From Ralstonia pickettii (lineage in GTDB: Bacteria; Pseudomonadota; Gammaproteobacteria; Burkholderiales; Burkholderiaceae), in the NCBI RefSeq assembly GCF_030582395.1, contig NZ_CP104381.1, positions 1,550,001 through 1,614,000 of the forward strand: 64,000 bases of DNA, written 5' to 3'. Below, one piece after another: positions 26,082-34,664 of the stretch (within the stretch, counting starts at the first letter, position 1; each line of letters starts with the position of its first letter). Position numbers and translations under genes: made by a program. The notes beneath the pieces are model-generated. The model worked only from the letters and a program-made list of their open reading frames with translations, had not been told where the DNA came from and did not search any database.

Positions 26082-27488
26082 ATGGCGTATCCCCCAATTC
26101 CGGTGCCGGTCGACGGCGCGCCCAGCGCCAACACGGCGTGGCAGGCGCGCAGCCGCGCGGCCGTGTGGCATCCGTGCACCCAAAATGCACGGCTCGATGC
26201 CATGCCGCCGCTGCCGATTGCCCGCGGCCAGGGGCCGTGGCTGATCGACTTTGACGGCAATCGCTACCTGGACGGCACCAGCTCCTGGTGGGTCAATCTC
26301 TTCGGGCATGCGAATCCGCACATCAACGCGGCGCTGAAGACGCAGCTCGATTCACTGGAGCACGTCATGCTGGCGGGTGCAACGCACCGCCCGGCAGTGG
26401 AGTTGGCCGAGCGCCTGATCGAGCTGACGGGCGGCGTGCTGGGCCACAGCTTCTTCGGCTCCGACGGCGCTTCTGCCGTGGAAATCGCGCTCAAGATGAG
26501 CTTTCACGCGCATCGCAATGCAGGGCAGGGCGCACGCAGCCGATTTGTCTGCCTGGAACACGGCTATCACGGTGAAACGCTTGGCGCACTGGGTGTGACC
26601 GATGTGGCGATCTTCCGCGATGCGTATGACCCGCTGATTCTGCAATCTCACCGGGTGCCATCGCCGGACGCGCGTCTGGCCGGCCCGGGCGAAACTGCCG
26701 CCGACGTGGCAGAACGCGCGCTGGCGGCACTGCGCGATTGCCTGAGCACCCACGCCGGCACGATCGCCGCCGTCATCATCGAGCCGCTGGTGCAGTGCGC
26801 CGCCGGCATGGCCATGCACGACGTGAGCTATCTGCGCGGCGTGCGCGCACTGTGCGATGAGTTTGGCGTGCATTGGATTGCCGATGAAATTGCCGTCGGC
26901 TGCGGCCGCACCGGTACATTCTTCGCGTGCGAGCAGGCTGGCGTGTGGCCGGATCTGCTGTGCCTGTCGAAGGGCATCAGCGGCGGTTATCTGCCGCTGT
27001 CGATCGTGCTGTCGCGCGATGCCATCTACGACGCCTTCAACGACGATGCGCCGGTGCGCAGCTTCCTCCATTCGCATTCGTATACGGGCAATCCGCTGGC
27101 CTGCCGTGCGGCGCTGGCCACGCTCGATCTGTTTGCTGAAGAAGACGTCTTTGCGCGCAATCGCGTGACCGCGGCGCGCATCGCCCAGGGCCTGGCGCCG
27201 CTGTCGCACGATGCGCGTTTTGCCCATCTGCGGCAGACGGGAATGATCACGGCGTTCGACGTGCACCCCGACGTGGCCGGTGCCCGCTTTGCCGAACGCT
27301 TTGCGCTGACGGCGCGCACGCATGGGCTGCTGCTGCGCCCGATCGGCCACACTGTGTATCTGCTGCCGCCTTATGTGCTGAGCGACGAAGAGGCCGACAC
27401 GCTGGTCGAACGCACGCTGCAGACGCTTGAAGACACGCTGGCCCAAGCGACGGGCGAAACAGAAGGACACACTTATGCGATTGCTTGA
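26082..27488 (+). CDS. bioA: adenosylmethionine-8-amino-7-oxononanoate aminotransferase
   Basis: BioA makes 7,8-diaminopelargonic acid from KAPA using S-adenosylmethionine as amino donor and PLP as cofactor. The 468-aa class III aminotransferase has the WHPCTQ and [10 protein letters not shown] substrate-binding motifs, the cofactor aspartate in [13 protein letters not shown], and the PLP lysine in [25 protein letters not shown] marks the phosphate-binding loop. A perfect AGGAGG Shine-Dalgarno lies 6 bases upstream. Its 3' end overlaps bioF by 14 bases, so bioA, bioF and bioD form one operon. Confidence 0.96.
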   Translation: MAYPPIPVPVDGAPSANTAWQARSRAAVWHPCTQNARLDAMPPLPIARGQGPWLIDFDGNRYLDGTSSWWVNLFGHANPHINAALKTQLDSLEHVMLAGATHRPAVELAERLIELTGGVLGHSFFGSDGASAVEIALKMSFHAHRNAGQGARSRFVCLEHGYHGETLGALGVTDVAIFRDAYDPLILQSHRVPSPDARLAGPGETAADVAERALAALRDCLSTHAGTIAAVIIEPLVQCAAGMAMHDVSYLRGVRALCDEFGVHWIADEIAVGCGRTGTFFACEQAGVWPDLLCLSKGISGGYLPLSIVLSRDAIYDAFNDDAPVRSFLHSHSYTGNPLACRAALATLDLFAEEDVFARNRVTAARIAQGLAPLSHDARFAHLRQTGMITAFDVHPDVAGARFAERFALTARTHGLLLRPIGHTVYLLPPYVLSDEEADTLVERTLQTLEDTLAQATGETEGHTYAIA

Positions 27489-28722
27489 CGACCTGCAGGC
27501 GGGCCTCGACGCCATCGACGCCGCGCACCTGCGCCGTGTGCGCCGCACCGCGTACAGCCCGACCGACCGCAGCCAGCGCATCAGCGTGCCCGGTGAAGCG
27601 CCGCGCGACATTCTGGGCTTTTGCGGCAACGACTATCTCGGCCTGGCAGCCCATCCCGCCTTGGCCGAGGCGATGACGCGCGGCACACAGCAATATGGCT
27701 TCGGCAGCGGTGCGTCGCATCTGGTCAGCGGCCATTCGATCGCGCACGCGCGGCTGGAAGCACGGATGGCTGCAGTGCAAGCCGAACACATTCCCGAGGC
27801 AGATGCGCTGTTCTTCTGCACCGGCTACATGGCCAATCTGGCCGTGGTGAGCGCCATGGCGCAGGCTGGCGGCATCCGCCCGGCCGACGAATGCACGATT
27901 TTTTCCGATGCGCTGAACCACGCCTCGCTCATCGACGGAGCGCGACTGTCGCGGGCGCCCGTCAAGGTCTATCCGCACGTCGACGTTGCCGCGCTGGAGG
28001 CGCTTCTGGCCGCCAGCACCAGCCGCAACAAGCTGATCGTCACGGATGGTGTGTTCAGCATGGATGGCGACATTGCGCCGCTGCCCGAACTGCTTGCGCT
28101 GGCCGAACGCTACGATGCCTGGCTGATCGTGGACGACGCGCACGGCCTGGGCGTGCTCGGCGAGAACGGCGCAGGTGTGCTGTCGCACTTCGGGCTGCGC
28201 TCACAGCGCCTCATCTATGTCGGCACGTTCGGCAAGGCTGCGGGCGGATCGGGCGCCGCCATCGTGGCGCATCGACTTGTGATCGACTGGCTGGTCCAGC
28301 GCGCACGCACGTACATCTTCACAACCGCCGCGCCGCCGGGCATTGCGTGTGCGGTGGAAGCAGCATTGGACCTGATCGCAAGCGAGGAGGGGGATGAACG
28401 CTGCGCCCGCCTCGATCGCCACATCGCCGTGTGGAGTGCGCATGCCCAGCGCCTGGCTGCGCGCTTCGGCTGGCAATGGATGCCATCGCAAACGGCCATC
28501 CAACCGATCGTGATCGGCGAGAACGCACCCGCATTGGCGCTGGCCGCCGCGCTCGAACGCGAAGGCATCCGCATCGCTGCGATTCGTCCACCGACGGTGC
28601 CGGCAGGAACGGCCCGCTTGCGCATCACGCTGTCAGCGGCACATACCGATGCCGACATCGAGCGCCTGGCGCAGGCGCTGGAAGCGGCCGGCCAATCCCT
28701 GCAGCCAGCCAAGGCAGCCTGA
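27475..28722 (+). CDS. bioF: 8-amino-7-oxononanoate synthase
   Basis: BioF condenses pimeloyl-ACP (or -CoA) with L-alanine to make KAPA, the substrate of BioA. The 415-aa alpha-oxoamine synthase shows [14 protein letters not shown] near residue 45, [12 protein letters not shown], the cofactor-binding [10 protein letters not shown], and the PLP lysine in [12 protein letters not shown]. The ATG overlaps the end of bioA and follows AGAAGGAC. Related 5-aminolevulinate or KBL synthases are excluded by the neighbours. It is followed by bioD with no gap. Confidence 0.95.
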   Translation: MRLLDDLQAGLDAIDAAHLRRVRRTAYSPTDRSQRISVPGEAPRDILGFCGNDYLGLAAHPALAEAMTRGTQQYGFGSGASHLVSGHSIAHARLEARMAAVQAEHIPEADALFFCTGYMANLAVVSAMAQAGGIRPADECTIFSDALNHASLIDGARLSRAPVKVYPHVDVAALEALLAASTSRNKLIVTDGVFSMDGDIAPLPELLALAERYDAWLIVDDAHGLGVLGENGAGVLSHFGLRSQRLIYVGTFGKAAGGSGAAIVAHRLVIDWLVQRARTYIFTTAAPPGIACAVEAALDLIASEEGDERCARLDRHIAVWSAHAQRLAARFGWQWMPSQTAIQPIVIGENAPALALAAALEREGIRIAAIRPPTVPAGTARLRITLSAAHTDADIERLAQALEAAGQSLQPAKAA

Positions 28723-28723
28723 C

Positions 28724-29413
28724 ATGTCCGCACGTTTCGATTGCTTTGTCACCGGCACGGACACGGAAATCGGCAAGACGTTCGTCAGCGCCGCCCTGCT
28801 GACCAAGCTCTCCGACGCCGGCTACCGTGCCGCGGGCCTCAAGCCGATCGCCGCAGGCAGGCTGGCGGGCGCGCCCACGCGCACCAACGAAGATGTTGAG
28901 CAACTGCGTGCCGCCGCGTCAGTCGATCTGCCGCTCGACACCGTTTGTCCATGGTTGCTCGACGCGCCGATGTCTCCGCATCTGGCTGCGGCGCGCGAAG
29001 GCGTGACGATCACGCTGCCACCGATTCTCGATGCGTTCGCACACGCAAGATCATTGGCGGATGCCGTTGTGGTGGAGGGCGTTGGAGGTTTCCGCGTGCC
29101 GCTGTCGGACGACTTCGACACGACCGAGATGGCCGTGGCATTGGGCTTGCCGGTGGTCCTGGTTGTCGGGCTGCGCCTGGGCTGCTTGAACCATGCCGCG
29201 CTCACCGCTGAAGCGATTGCCGCACGTGGCCTGCACCTGGCCGGCTGGGTCGGCAACGTGGTCGACGCGTCCATGGCTGGGCTTGACGACAACGTTGCGA
29301 CGCTGTGCCGCTGGATCAACGCACCGCATCTGGGCACGATCCCGCGGTTGCCGCACGCCGATGCGCGGCGCGCAGCAGCCCACATCGATATCGCACCGCT
29401 GCTTGCGCGTTGA
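28724..29413 (+). CDS. bioD: dethiobiotin synthetase
   Basis: BioD is an ATP-dependent carboxylase that closes the ureido ring of dethiobiotin. The 229-aa P-loop protein has [17 protein letters not shown] (about residues 8-24), the substrate lysine in AGLKPIAAG, and the [13 protein letters not shown] loop. Its ATG follows the bioF stop by one base. It is the last bio gene here: biotin synthase (bioB) would normally be next but the following gene is an unrelated lipoprotein, so bioB must be elsewhere in the genome. Confidence 0.96.
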   Translation: MSARFDCFVTGTDTEIGKTFVSAALLTKLSDAGYRAAGLKPIAAGRLAGAPTRTNEDVEQLRAAASVDLPLDTVCPWLLDAPMSPHLAAAREGVTITLPPILDAFAHARSLADAVVVEGVGGFRVPLSDDFDTTEMAVALGLPVVLVVGLRLGCLNHAALTAEAIAARGLHLAGWVGNVVDASMAGLDDNVATLCRWINAPHLGTIPRLPHADARRAAAHIDIAPLLAR

Positions 29414-29468
29414 ACTGGAGTGCAGCGGTAAACTACCGCCTTGACTTAGTTTGGCGAGGGCGGTTGTC

Positions 29469-29987
29469 ATGCGCGCAATGCGTTGGCTGACAGTAGCGAT
29501 TGTGGTGGCGGCGACGGCGGGATGTGCGGCATTGGAGTCCCCCGTCAGCAAGGGACAGCGACTGGTTGGCGCGGACGGGCCCGCTGTTCAGGCGCAGTTC
29601 GGCCCGCCGCGCGAAACCTACCCGCTCGATGGCGGCACCCGTTGGCTCTATCCGACCAAACCGTACGGGCAGTTCACCTACGCGGCGGACTTTGACGCCA
29701 GCGGCAAGGTGGTCGCCTTCAAGCAGGTGCTGAGCAGCCTCGAATTTGCCCAGGCCAAGATCGGCGTCTGGACGCGGGACGACGTGCTGCGACATTTCGG
29801 CCAGCCGGTCGAAACTGCGTATTTCCCGCGCATGGAACGGCTGGTCTGGTCGTACCGCTTCAAGGCGGACGACGTCTGGCCGTCGCTGATGCATTTCTAC
29901 TTCGACCCCGCGGGCGTCCTGCAACTTACACAGATCACGCCCGACCCGCTTTACGATCCGGACCGCCCGCGACTGTTCCGCCGATAG
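29469..29987 (+). CDS. small putative lipoprotein
   Basis: This 172-aa protein has a short signal peptide MRAMRWLTVAIVVAATAG with lipobox ATAGC. The mature part resembles SmpA/BamE-like outer membrane lipoproteins: two repeated segments (about residues 30-85 and 95-150) each pairing a helix with strands, seen as VQAQFGPPRETYPLDGGTRW and VLRHFGQPVETAYFPRMERL. Those parallel FGxPxET motifs suggest an internal duplication. No function is known. It begins 55 bases after bioD on the same strand with its own GAGGGCGG Shine-Dalgarno, and may be read through from the bio operon. A second Met three codons later is an alternative start. Confidence 0.8.
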   Translation: MRAMRWLTVAIVVAATAGCAALESPVSKGQRLVGADGPAVQAQFGPPRETYPLDGGTRWLYPTKPYGQFTYAADFDASGKVVAFKQVLSSLEFAQAKIGVWTRDDVLRHFGQPVETAYFPRMERLVWSYRFKADDVWPSLMHFYFDPAGVLQLTQITPDPLYDPDRPRLFRR

Positions 29988-30163
29988 TTGGCCAACAGGT
30001 GGCCGACAGTTGAGGCAGCGCAATCCGATTGTGCGCTCAGGGTTCCTCCTGCATTGCACGTGTTGTGGGGCGACCTAAGCTAGAGAGCAGGGGAGGCAGA
30101 CGCCGCCGGCGCTTGCCGAGAGCAACCGTCATCAGAACGGGCGCGCATTGTTGGGGGTGCATC

Positions 30164-30688
30164 ATGCTGACGCATCGCTGGGTCGACATCGACCCGATCG
30201 CAGCGGGTCAACATCCGCTGTATGGCATTGCCGGATGGCTGCCGTGGGTACTGGCTATTGCCATCGCAGGGCCAACGTGGGTGTTCTGGCAGGGGCTGAC
30301 GATGGATGCGCTGCAACTGGCCGGCGCCGATCTGTTCGATGCCAACGCGCCGGGGAGTGGGGCGATCAACCTGACCACGCTGCTGTATCTGATTTCCAGC
30401 GTGACGGTGCTGGTGCTGGCCACCACGCACGACAGCGCATTCCGCCCGGCCATGCTCGTGCACATGGCGCTGCTGCCGCCGCTGATTGGCCTGATGCTCA
30501 TGGCGGGCGGCATTCCAGGAGCGCGCTCCACCTTCATCGACGGCGTGGCCGTTGCCGTGGCACTGACGCTGACGTGCGGCGTCTACCTGCAGGTCTCGCG
30601 CCGCGTGCACATCACCTTCGAACTCCGCGACCGGGCGCCTGGCGAGCACGCCTGGTCCAAGCGTCAGAAACGGGCCGCGGCGGGTTGA
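30164..30688 (+). CDS. putative four-span membrane protein
   Basis: I do not recognise this 174-aa protein. It begins MLTHRWVDIDPIAAGQHPLY and has four hydrophobic segments: about 22-40, 66-86, 95-115 and 122-143. The C-terminus is basic (RDRAPGEHAWSKRQKRAAAG), placing it in the cytoplasm by the positive-inside rule. The start is supported by GGGGG seven bases upstream; a longer in-frame extension is Arg-rich and unlikely. It stands alone between the lipoprotein gene and a minus-strand gene. No metal-binding or catalytic motif is visible. Confidence 0.7.
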   Translation: MLTHRWVDIDPIAAGQHPLYGIAGWLPWVLAIAIAGPTWVFWQGLTMDALQLAGADLFDANAPGSGAINLTTLLYLISSVTVLVLATTHDSAFRPAMLVHMALLPPLIGLMLMAGGIPGARSTFIDGVAVAVALTLTCGVYLQVSRRVHITFELRDRAPGEHAWSKRQKRAAAG

Positions 30689-30771
30689 CGAAAGTGACCA
30701 TCACGTAGCTCACGCCAATACGTCAAATGAGCCCGCAGGCCCGCTCGCAACGAGATAGTTTCCGCCGATAT

Positions 30772-30981
30772 TCAGTCGATCAGCGCAAAGCGTCGCACCT
30801 GCCGGCCGTCGACCTCGACCATCTCATGGAACATCGTCGATGGGCGTGTCCAGATCGTGCCGTTGGCGGCGCGATAGACCGTCATCTTGATGGCGGGATC
30901 GGGTTCGTACGTGGCCTCGCACAGCCATTCGTATTCGCCGCCCTTGTAGTGGCGGTAGCGGCGCGTTGACGAGTCTTGCAT
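30772..30981 (-). CDS. DUF1653 domain protein
   Basis: This 69-aa protein matches the small DUF1653 family, single-domain proteins of unknown role. The family pattern is visible: RRYRHYKGGEYEWLCEATY, then a DPAIKMTVYRAANGTIWTRP segment and MFHEMVEVDGRQVRRFAL at the end. The length is that of the family. It follows the zinc-ribbon gene by seven bases on the same strand and is probably cotranscribed. I chose MQDSSTRRYRH; a longer in-frame start would overlap that gene. Confidence 0.88.
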   Translation of the reverse strand: MQDSSTRRYRHYKGGEYEWLCEATYEPDPAIKMTVYRAANGTIWTRPSTMFHEMVEVDGRQVRRFALID

Positions 30982-30988
30982 GGCGGGT

Positions 30989-31336
30989 TCAGTGTTGCGT
31001 TGGCTTGTCTTCTTCGTCGACGTAGGGCACGTGCTTGCCCTCCTGCGTCTGCGCGCCGAGCTTGGCGTCTTCCATGGCGTCCTGGTACGCCAGCATGGCG
31101 GCAGCCACGGCCTCTGGCTCGCCATTGAACGAAATTACGCTCTCGCCGCAGTTCGGGCATTCGCCGCCGAAGATGGCGTGGATGCCGGGCATGTCGCGCG
31201 GCTCCATCCCTTCGAATTCGGTAAAGGCGGTCTGGCAGGCGCCGCAGACCAATTTTTCAGGGCGCAGCGCCTCCAGCCGGGCGTGCGCCTGAGAAATGCG
31301 GTCGGCCTGTGAGCCGCGTCGTTTGGCTTCGCCCAT
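30989..31336 (-). CDS. MGEAKRR-type zinc-ribbon protein
   Basis: This 115-aa protein starts with the stereotyped MGEAKRRG, followed by a basic helix and a probable zinc ribbon made of CGAC (about residues 31-34) and CPNC (about 60-63). The rest is acidic, with a long helix EPEAVAAAMLAYQDAMEDAK and a charged tail. Proteins with this start are conserved but uncharacterised in proteobacteria. It precedes the DUF1653 gene in a two-gene operon. A role in nucleic-acid or protein binding is only inference from the ribbon. Confidence 0.78.
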   Translation of the reverse strand: MGEAKRRGSQADRISQAHARLEALRPEKLVCGACQTAFTEFEGMEPRDMPGIHAIFGGECPNCGESVISFNGEPEAVAAAMLAYQDAMEDAKLGAQTQEGKHVPYVDEEDKPTQH

Positions 31337-31416
31337 GATGTTCTTCCTGATTTCAAATGATTGGAGGTTGGATCATACCGAACGGCACAGCACGCCTGAC
31401 ACTTCGCCTGACCCGA

Positions 31417-31821
31417 TCAGCGCTCCGCCAACCGTTTCAGTGCGGCCAGCACGTCAGGAAAATCTGAAGTGACCATGGGCCCGAACGTGGCGGCATCCGG
31501 CCCCGTGATTTCGGTGCGATAGACGATCTTCGTGCCGCCGGAGGGCAGGCTGACGAGCTGATGATCGACCAGAACGCGCGTGCCATCGACGACCGTCTCG
31601 TCGACAAAGCCTTCATGGGGACGCACGTTGACCAGCGTGCTGACAAACGCATCTTGCCCCGGCGGCTGCATGGTGAACTGCGTGCCGTCGGCAAACGGCC
31701 CGTGAAGCTCGATGCGCTCGATGCCCGCATTCCAGTCGCTCCATTTCTCAACGTTGGCGAACAGTTCCCAGATGCGGGCGGGGGAAGCGGTCGTTTCAAT
31801 GCTCTCTTCATGAATCCACAT
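31417..31821 (-). CDS. SRPBCC (START/Bet v1-like) ligand-binding protein
   Basis: This 134-aa protein has the SRPBCC fold signature: the strand-helix start IHEESIETTASPARIWELFA, then VEKWSDWNAGIERIELHGPF, then strands around TQFTMQPPG and a C-terminal helix FPDVLAALKRLAE. Proteins of this type bind hydrophobic ligands or are polyketide cyclase/dehydrase-like; no catalytic residues can be assigned. I chose MWIHEESIE; the longer in-frame frame has no coherent sequence. It stands alone, with a decayed phnA pseudogene upstream on the other strand. Confidence 0.8.
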   Translation of the reverse strand: MWIHEESIETTASPARIWELFANVEKWSDWNAGIERIELHGPFADGTQFTMQPPGQDAFVSTLVNVRPHEGFVDETVVDGTRVLVDHQLVSLPSGGTKIVYRTEITGPDAATFGPMVTSDFPDVLAALKRLAER

Positions 31822-31917
31822 AAGCGGCTCCGATTCTTTTCGATGTGTGGGCGGGCAACGGTGCATGGCAGCGCTGCCTCGGCATAGATTGCGGCGGATC
31901 GGGCTGCAAGGTACAGG

Positions 31918-32121
31918 CACGCGGTAACAGTCGGCAACTGTCGAACCCGGGCCACCGGGCAACGCCGGTGAAGGACCTGAAGATTCAGAATGGTCGGGCC
32001 CGCTCAAGGCGGGCACCAAGATCAAGAACACATTCAGCAGGTGGCGGGCGACCATCCGGTCGACGGCAAGGCCGATGGCGTGTGCTGTCTGCGCAAGCAG
32101 GAGTTTTTGAAGAAGGTTTAG
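31918..32121 (+). pseudogene. phnA: decayed phnA/yjdM remnant, two frameshifts
   Basis: Three reading frames in succession encode the C-terminal half of a PhnA (YjdM) protein. VKDLKIQN lies in one frame (31968-31991), SGPLKAGTKIKNTF in the next (31994-32035), and VAGDHPVDGKADGVCCLRKQ then EFLKKV-stop in the third (32041-32121). Intact YjdM has VKDLKVKG, LKxGTKVKNI, GDHxIDCKIDG and SEFVKK in the same order, so these pieces align end to end once two single-base deletions (near 31992-31994 and 32036-32040) are allowed. The N-terminal zinc ribbon is missing or too decayed to see. No function can remain. Identification is from memory of the E. coli sequence. Confidence 0.75.
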
Positions 32122-32168
32122 CGGGGTGCGTTGGACCGGGAACGGCGGATGGTTGATCCTTTATTTAA

Positions 32169-32184
32169 CATAATGCAAATTATG
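32169..32184. promoter_or_regulatory. CATAAT-N4-ATTATG palindrome
   Basis: A perfect 6-4-6 AT-rich inverted repeat, with operator-like symmetry, in the convergent gap between the phnA remnant and the MFS gene. No promoter is expected in that gap, so it may be left over from a lost gene. Confidence 0.3.
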
Positions 32185-32256
32185 AGAAATATAGAGGCGC
32201 ACGCTGAGGTAGCGGTGCCCATCACCCGATCAACCCAGCGGCGCGCATTCGGCAAT

Positions 32257-33468
32257 TCACTCTGCCATCGCCGGCACCACCTCGACGCGTTTCGGCACGC
32301 CCGTGACGATGGTCGCGACGGCAATCGCCAGCACCACGGCGGCGCCGATGAACACACCGGCCGCGCCGTTCGCGTCGAACACCACGCCGCCGGCTGCTGC
32401 ACCGGTCGCAATCGCGAGCTGCACGGCAGCGACAATCAGGCCGCCCGCGCTTTCGGCTTCGTCGGGCACGGTGCGTGTCACCCATGTCGACCAGGCCACC
32501 GGCACGCCGCCAAACGCCATGCCCCACAGTGCGATCAGCACTGCGTCGATGACCGGTGCGCGGCCCAGCGCCACAAGTGCGATGCCAAGCACAACCATCA
32601 GCGCGGGCATTGCGATCAACATTGGGCGCAGCCGGTGTTCCAGTACGCGGCCGGCCAACGATGTACCGACGAAGTTGGCAATGCCGTAGCCCAGCAGGAT
32701 CGCCGACAGCCCGTTCACGCCAACGCCCGCCACCTGCTCCAGGAACGGCCGCAGGTACGTGAAGAACGCAAAGTGGCCGGTGAACACGAGGATCGTCGCG
32801 AACATCCCGATGCCGACGCTCGGGCGGCGCAGCACGTCGATCAGCGTGCGCAGGCGCGTCGTGCCGCTTGGCGCCATCGATGGCAGCGTGGCGACTTGCG
32901 ATACGAACGCCAGCACCCCGAGCGCGGCCGCAGCAAGGAACACATTGCGCCAGCCGATCAGGTGGCCGAAATAGCTGCCCAGCGGCGCGGCGGCAATCGT
33001 GGCGACGGCCACGCCGCTGAAGATGATCGACAGCGCCCGCGGCACCAACGCCGGTGGCACGAGTCGCATTGCGGTGGCGGTGGCCATGGTCCAGAAGCCG
33101 CCCAGCGCAATACCAAGCACCACACGGCCGATCAGGATCGTCGTGAGGTCGGTTGCAAACGCCACGGCAAGATTGGATGCCACGAGCAGCACCGAGAATG
33201 CGAGCAGCACGCGCCGCCGGTCGATGGCGCGCGTGACGGCGGCGGTCAGCAAGCTGGTGACCAGGGCAACGGTTGCAGTGGCCGTGACGGCCTGTCCTGC
33301 CACGCCTTCTGTTACGCCAAGGCTTTCCGCCATGGGCGTCAGCAGGCTTGCTGGCAGGAATTCGGCCGTGACGAGCCCGAACACCCCCAGCGCCATCGCG
33401 AAGACAGCGCCCCAGGCGGGTTCACGCGGCGCCTCGACTGAGGCGGCTGTGGAGGTTGCGGGATTCAT
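32257..33468 (-). CDS. MFS transporter, DHA1-type exporter
   Basis: This 403-aa protein has 12 hydrophobic segments in two halves. MFS motifs visible are TAEFLPASLLTPMA in the first span, TRAIDRRRVLLA (loop 2-3, motif A region), LIGRVVLGIALGGFW (span 4), and the motif C-like IFSGVAVATIAAAPLGSYFG (span 5). It resembles the nucleoside/arabinose exporters NepI and AraJ (DHA1 family). It is divergent from the AraC-type regulator, with a CCGGACG/CGTCCGG inverted repeat in the shared 118-base gap, so local control is likely. The substrate is unknown. Confidence 0.9.
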   Translation of the reverse strand: MNPATSTAASVEAPREPAWGAVFAMALGVFGLVTAEFLPASLLTPMAESLGVTEGVAGQAVTATATVALVTSLLTAAVTRAIDRRRVLLAFSVLLVASNLAVAFATDLTTILIGRVVLGIALGGFWTMATATAMRLVPPALVPRALSIIFSGVAVATIAAAPLGSYFGHLIGWRNVFLAAAALGVLAFVSQVATLPSMAPSGTTRLRTLIDVLRRPSVGIGMFATILVFTGHFAFFTYLRPFLEQVAGVGVNGLSAILLGYGIANFVGTSLAGRVLEHRLRPMLIAMPALMVVLGIALVALGRAPVIDAVLIALWGMAFGGVPVAWSTWVTRTVPDEAESAGGLIVAAVQLAIATGAAAGGVVFDANGAAGVFIGAAVVLAIAVATIVTGVPKRVEVVPAMAE

Positions 33469-33531
33469 GCGTCAGTCCGTAGAAAAGCATCAGGGAAACT
33501 ACCGATAAGGTCGCATGGTAGGGTCTGATAG

Positions 33532-33579
33532 CCGGACGGTCTATGGCATACAATCCGGTCTTGTTGATCAATCGTCCGG
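33532..33579. promoter_or_regulatory. inverted repeat in MFS/AraC divergent promoter
   Basis: CCGGACG (33532-33538) and CGTCCGG (33573-33579) are perfect 7-bp inverted arms 41 bp apart centre to centre, about four helical turns. A third CCGG lies at 33555. Spacing of this kind suits two bound regulator subunits. The right arm is 8 bases before the AraC start. Confidence 0.4.
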
Positions 33580-33586
33580 ATCTGAG

Positions 33587-34561
33587 ATGCCCTCTTCTCT
33601 GTCATCTGCCCTGCCCGACGTGCACGACCTTGTCAGCGAGCTGTTGCTTGGCATGCGGCTGAGCGGCGTCCAGTACCGCCGTATCCATGTGGCGCGGCCC
33701 TTCGGGCTGAGCTTTGGCAAGGCGCCGGGGCGTGCGCAGTTTCACTTCGTTGGTCGCGGGCCGGTGTTGCTGCGCGACGCGTCGGGGGCGACGATGCGGC
33801 TCGAAGCGGGCGATGCGGTGTTGCTGCCGCAGGGAACGCCGCATGCGCTGTTGTCCGATCCGGATGCGCCATGCCGCGAGATCGCCGGTTTTGAAGCCGC
33901 GAAGATCTGCGACACGGTGGCGTCGGTGGGTGCCGGTACGGAGGCGGCACCGGGCGATGCGCTCATTTTCAGCGCCTGCATGGAGCTGGATCTGGGCGGC
34001 ATGCAGCCCCTGGTGGGCACAATGCCGGAGTTCATGCATGTCGGCACCCTGCTCGCGCGCTATCCGGAAATCCGCCCGATGCTCGACGCGATGGAGCGCG
34101 AATCGTGCTCCGAGCGCGCAGGTTTTGCCGGCATCCTCGCGCGGCTGGCGGACGTGGTGGCCGCCTTCATCGTGCGCGGCTGGGTGGAATGCGGCTGCGG
34201 CGACGCCACGGGCTGGGTGCAGGCCCTGCGCGAGCCGAAACTCGGTCGCGCGATCGTCGCGCTGCATCGTGACCCGGGCCGCAACTGGAGCGTCGCGGAG
34301 CTGGCAGCGCAAGCCGGCGTCTCGCGTTCGGTGTTTGCCGAGCGCTTCCTGGCTGCCACCGGAATGACGCCCGTGCGCTATCTGACCGAGCTGCGGATGC
34401 GGCTCGCCGCGCAATGGATCACGCGCGACCGCGAGACGATCGAAGCCGTCGCATACCGGCTCGGCTACGGGTCGCTCGCCGCGTTCAGCCGCGCATTCAA
34501 GCGCGTGGTCGGGCGTCCGCCGGGTGCCATGCGTGCGGAAGGCGCCGAACTTGACGCGTGA
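33587..34561 (+). CDS. AraC-family transcriptional regulator
   Basis: This 324-aa regulator has an N-terminal cupin-like effector domain (about 1-190; HFVGRGPVLLRDASG, GDAVLLPQGTPHALLSD) and a C-terminal AraC double helix-turn-helix (about 225-320; WSVAELAAQAGVSRSVFAER and EAVAYRLGYGSLAAFSRAFK). Proteins of this shape usually control an adjacent transporter or enzyme. Here the divergent MFS gene is the obvious target. The cysteines in the middle region (CSERAG, ECGCGDATG) are worth noting as possible redox or metal sensors. I chose MPSSLSSALPDVHD behind CTGAG; an earlier in-frame ATG overlaps the promoter repeat. Confidence 0.9.
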   Translation: MPSSLSSALPDVHDLVSELLLGMRLSGVQYRRIHVARPFGLSFGKAPGRAQFHFVGRGPVLLRDASGATMRLEAGDAVLLPQGTPHALLSDPDAPCREIAGFEAAKICDTVASVGAGTEAAPGDALIFSACMELDLGGMQPLVGTMPEFMHVGTLLARYPEIRPMLDAMERESCSERAGFAGILARLADVVAAFIVRGWVECGCGDATGWVQALREPKLGRAIVALHRDPGRNWSVAELAAQAGVSRSVFAERFLAATGMTPVRYLTELRMRLAAQWITRDRETIEAVAYRLGYGSLAAFSRAFKRVVGRPPGAMRAEGAELDA

Positions 34562-34664
34562 TGTTCAGCGCTGGCGATAGATCTGTGCTGCGCGCGTCGA
34601 TTGCGTCGGCTGAAAGCGAGATCGATCCGCTGGTCGCGCGCACGGCCGCCGCAGCCGAAGCGGC

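Noticed and set aside
32131..33441. 436-codon plus-strand frame opposite the MFS transporter
   Set aside because: Arg/His/Gln-rich shadow; the minus strand encodes a normal 12-span transporter.
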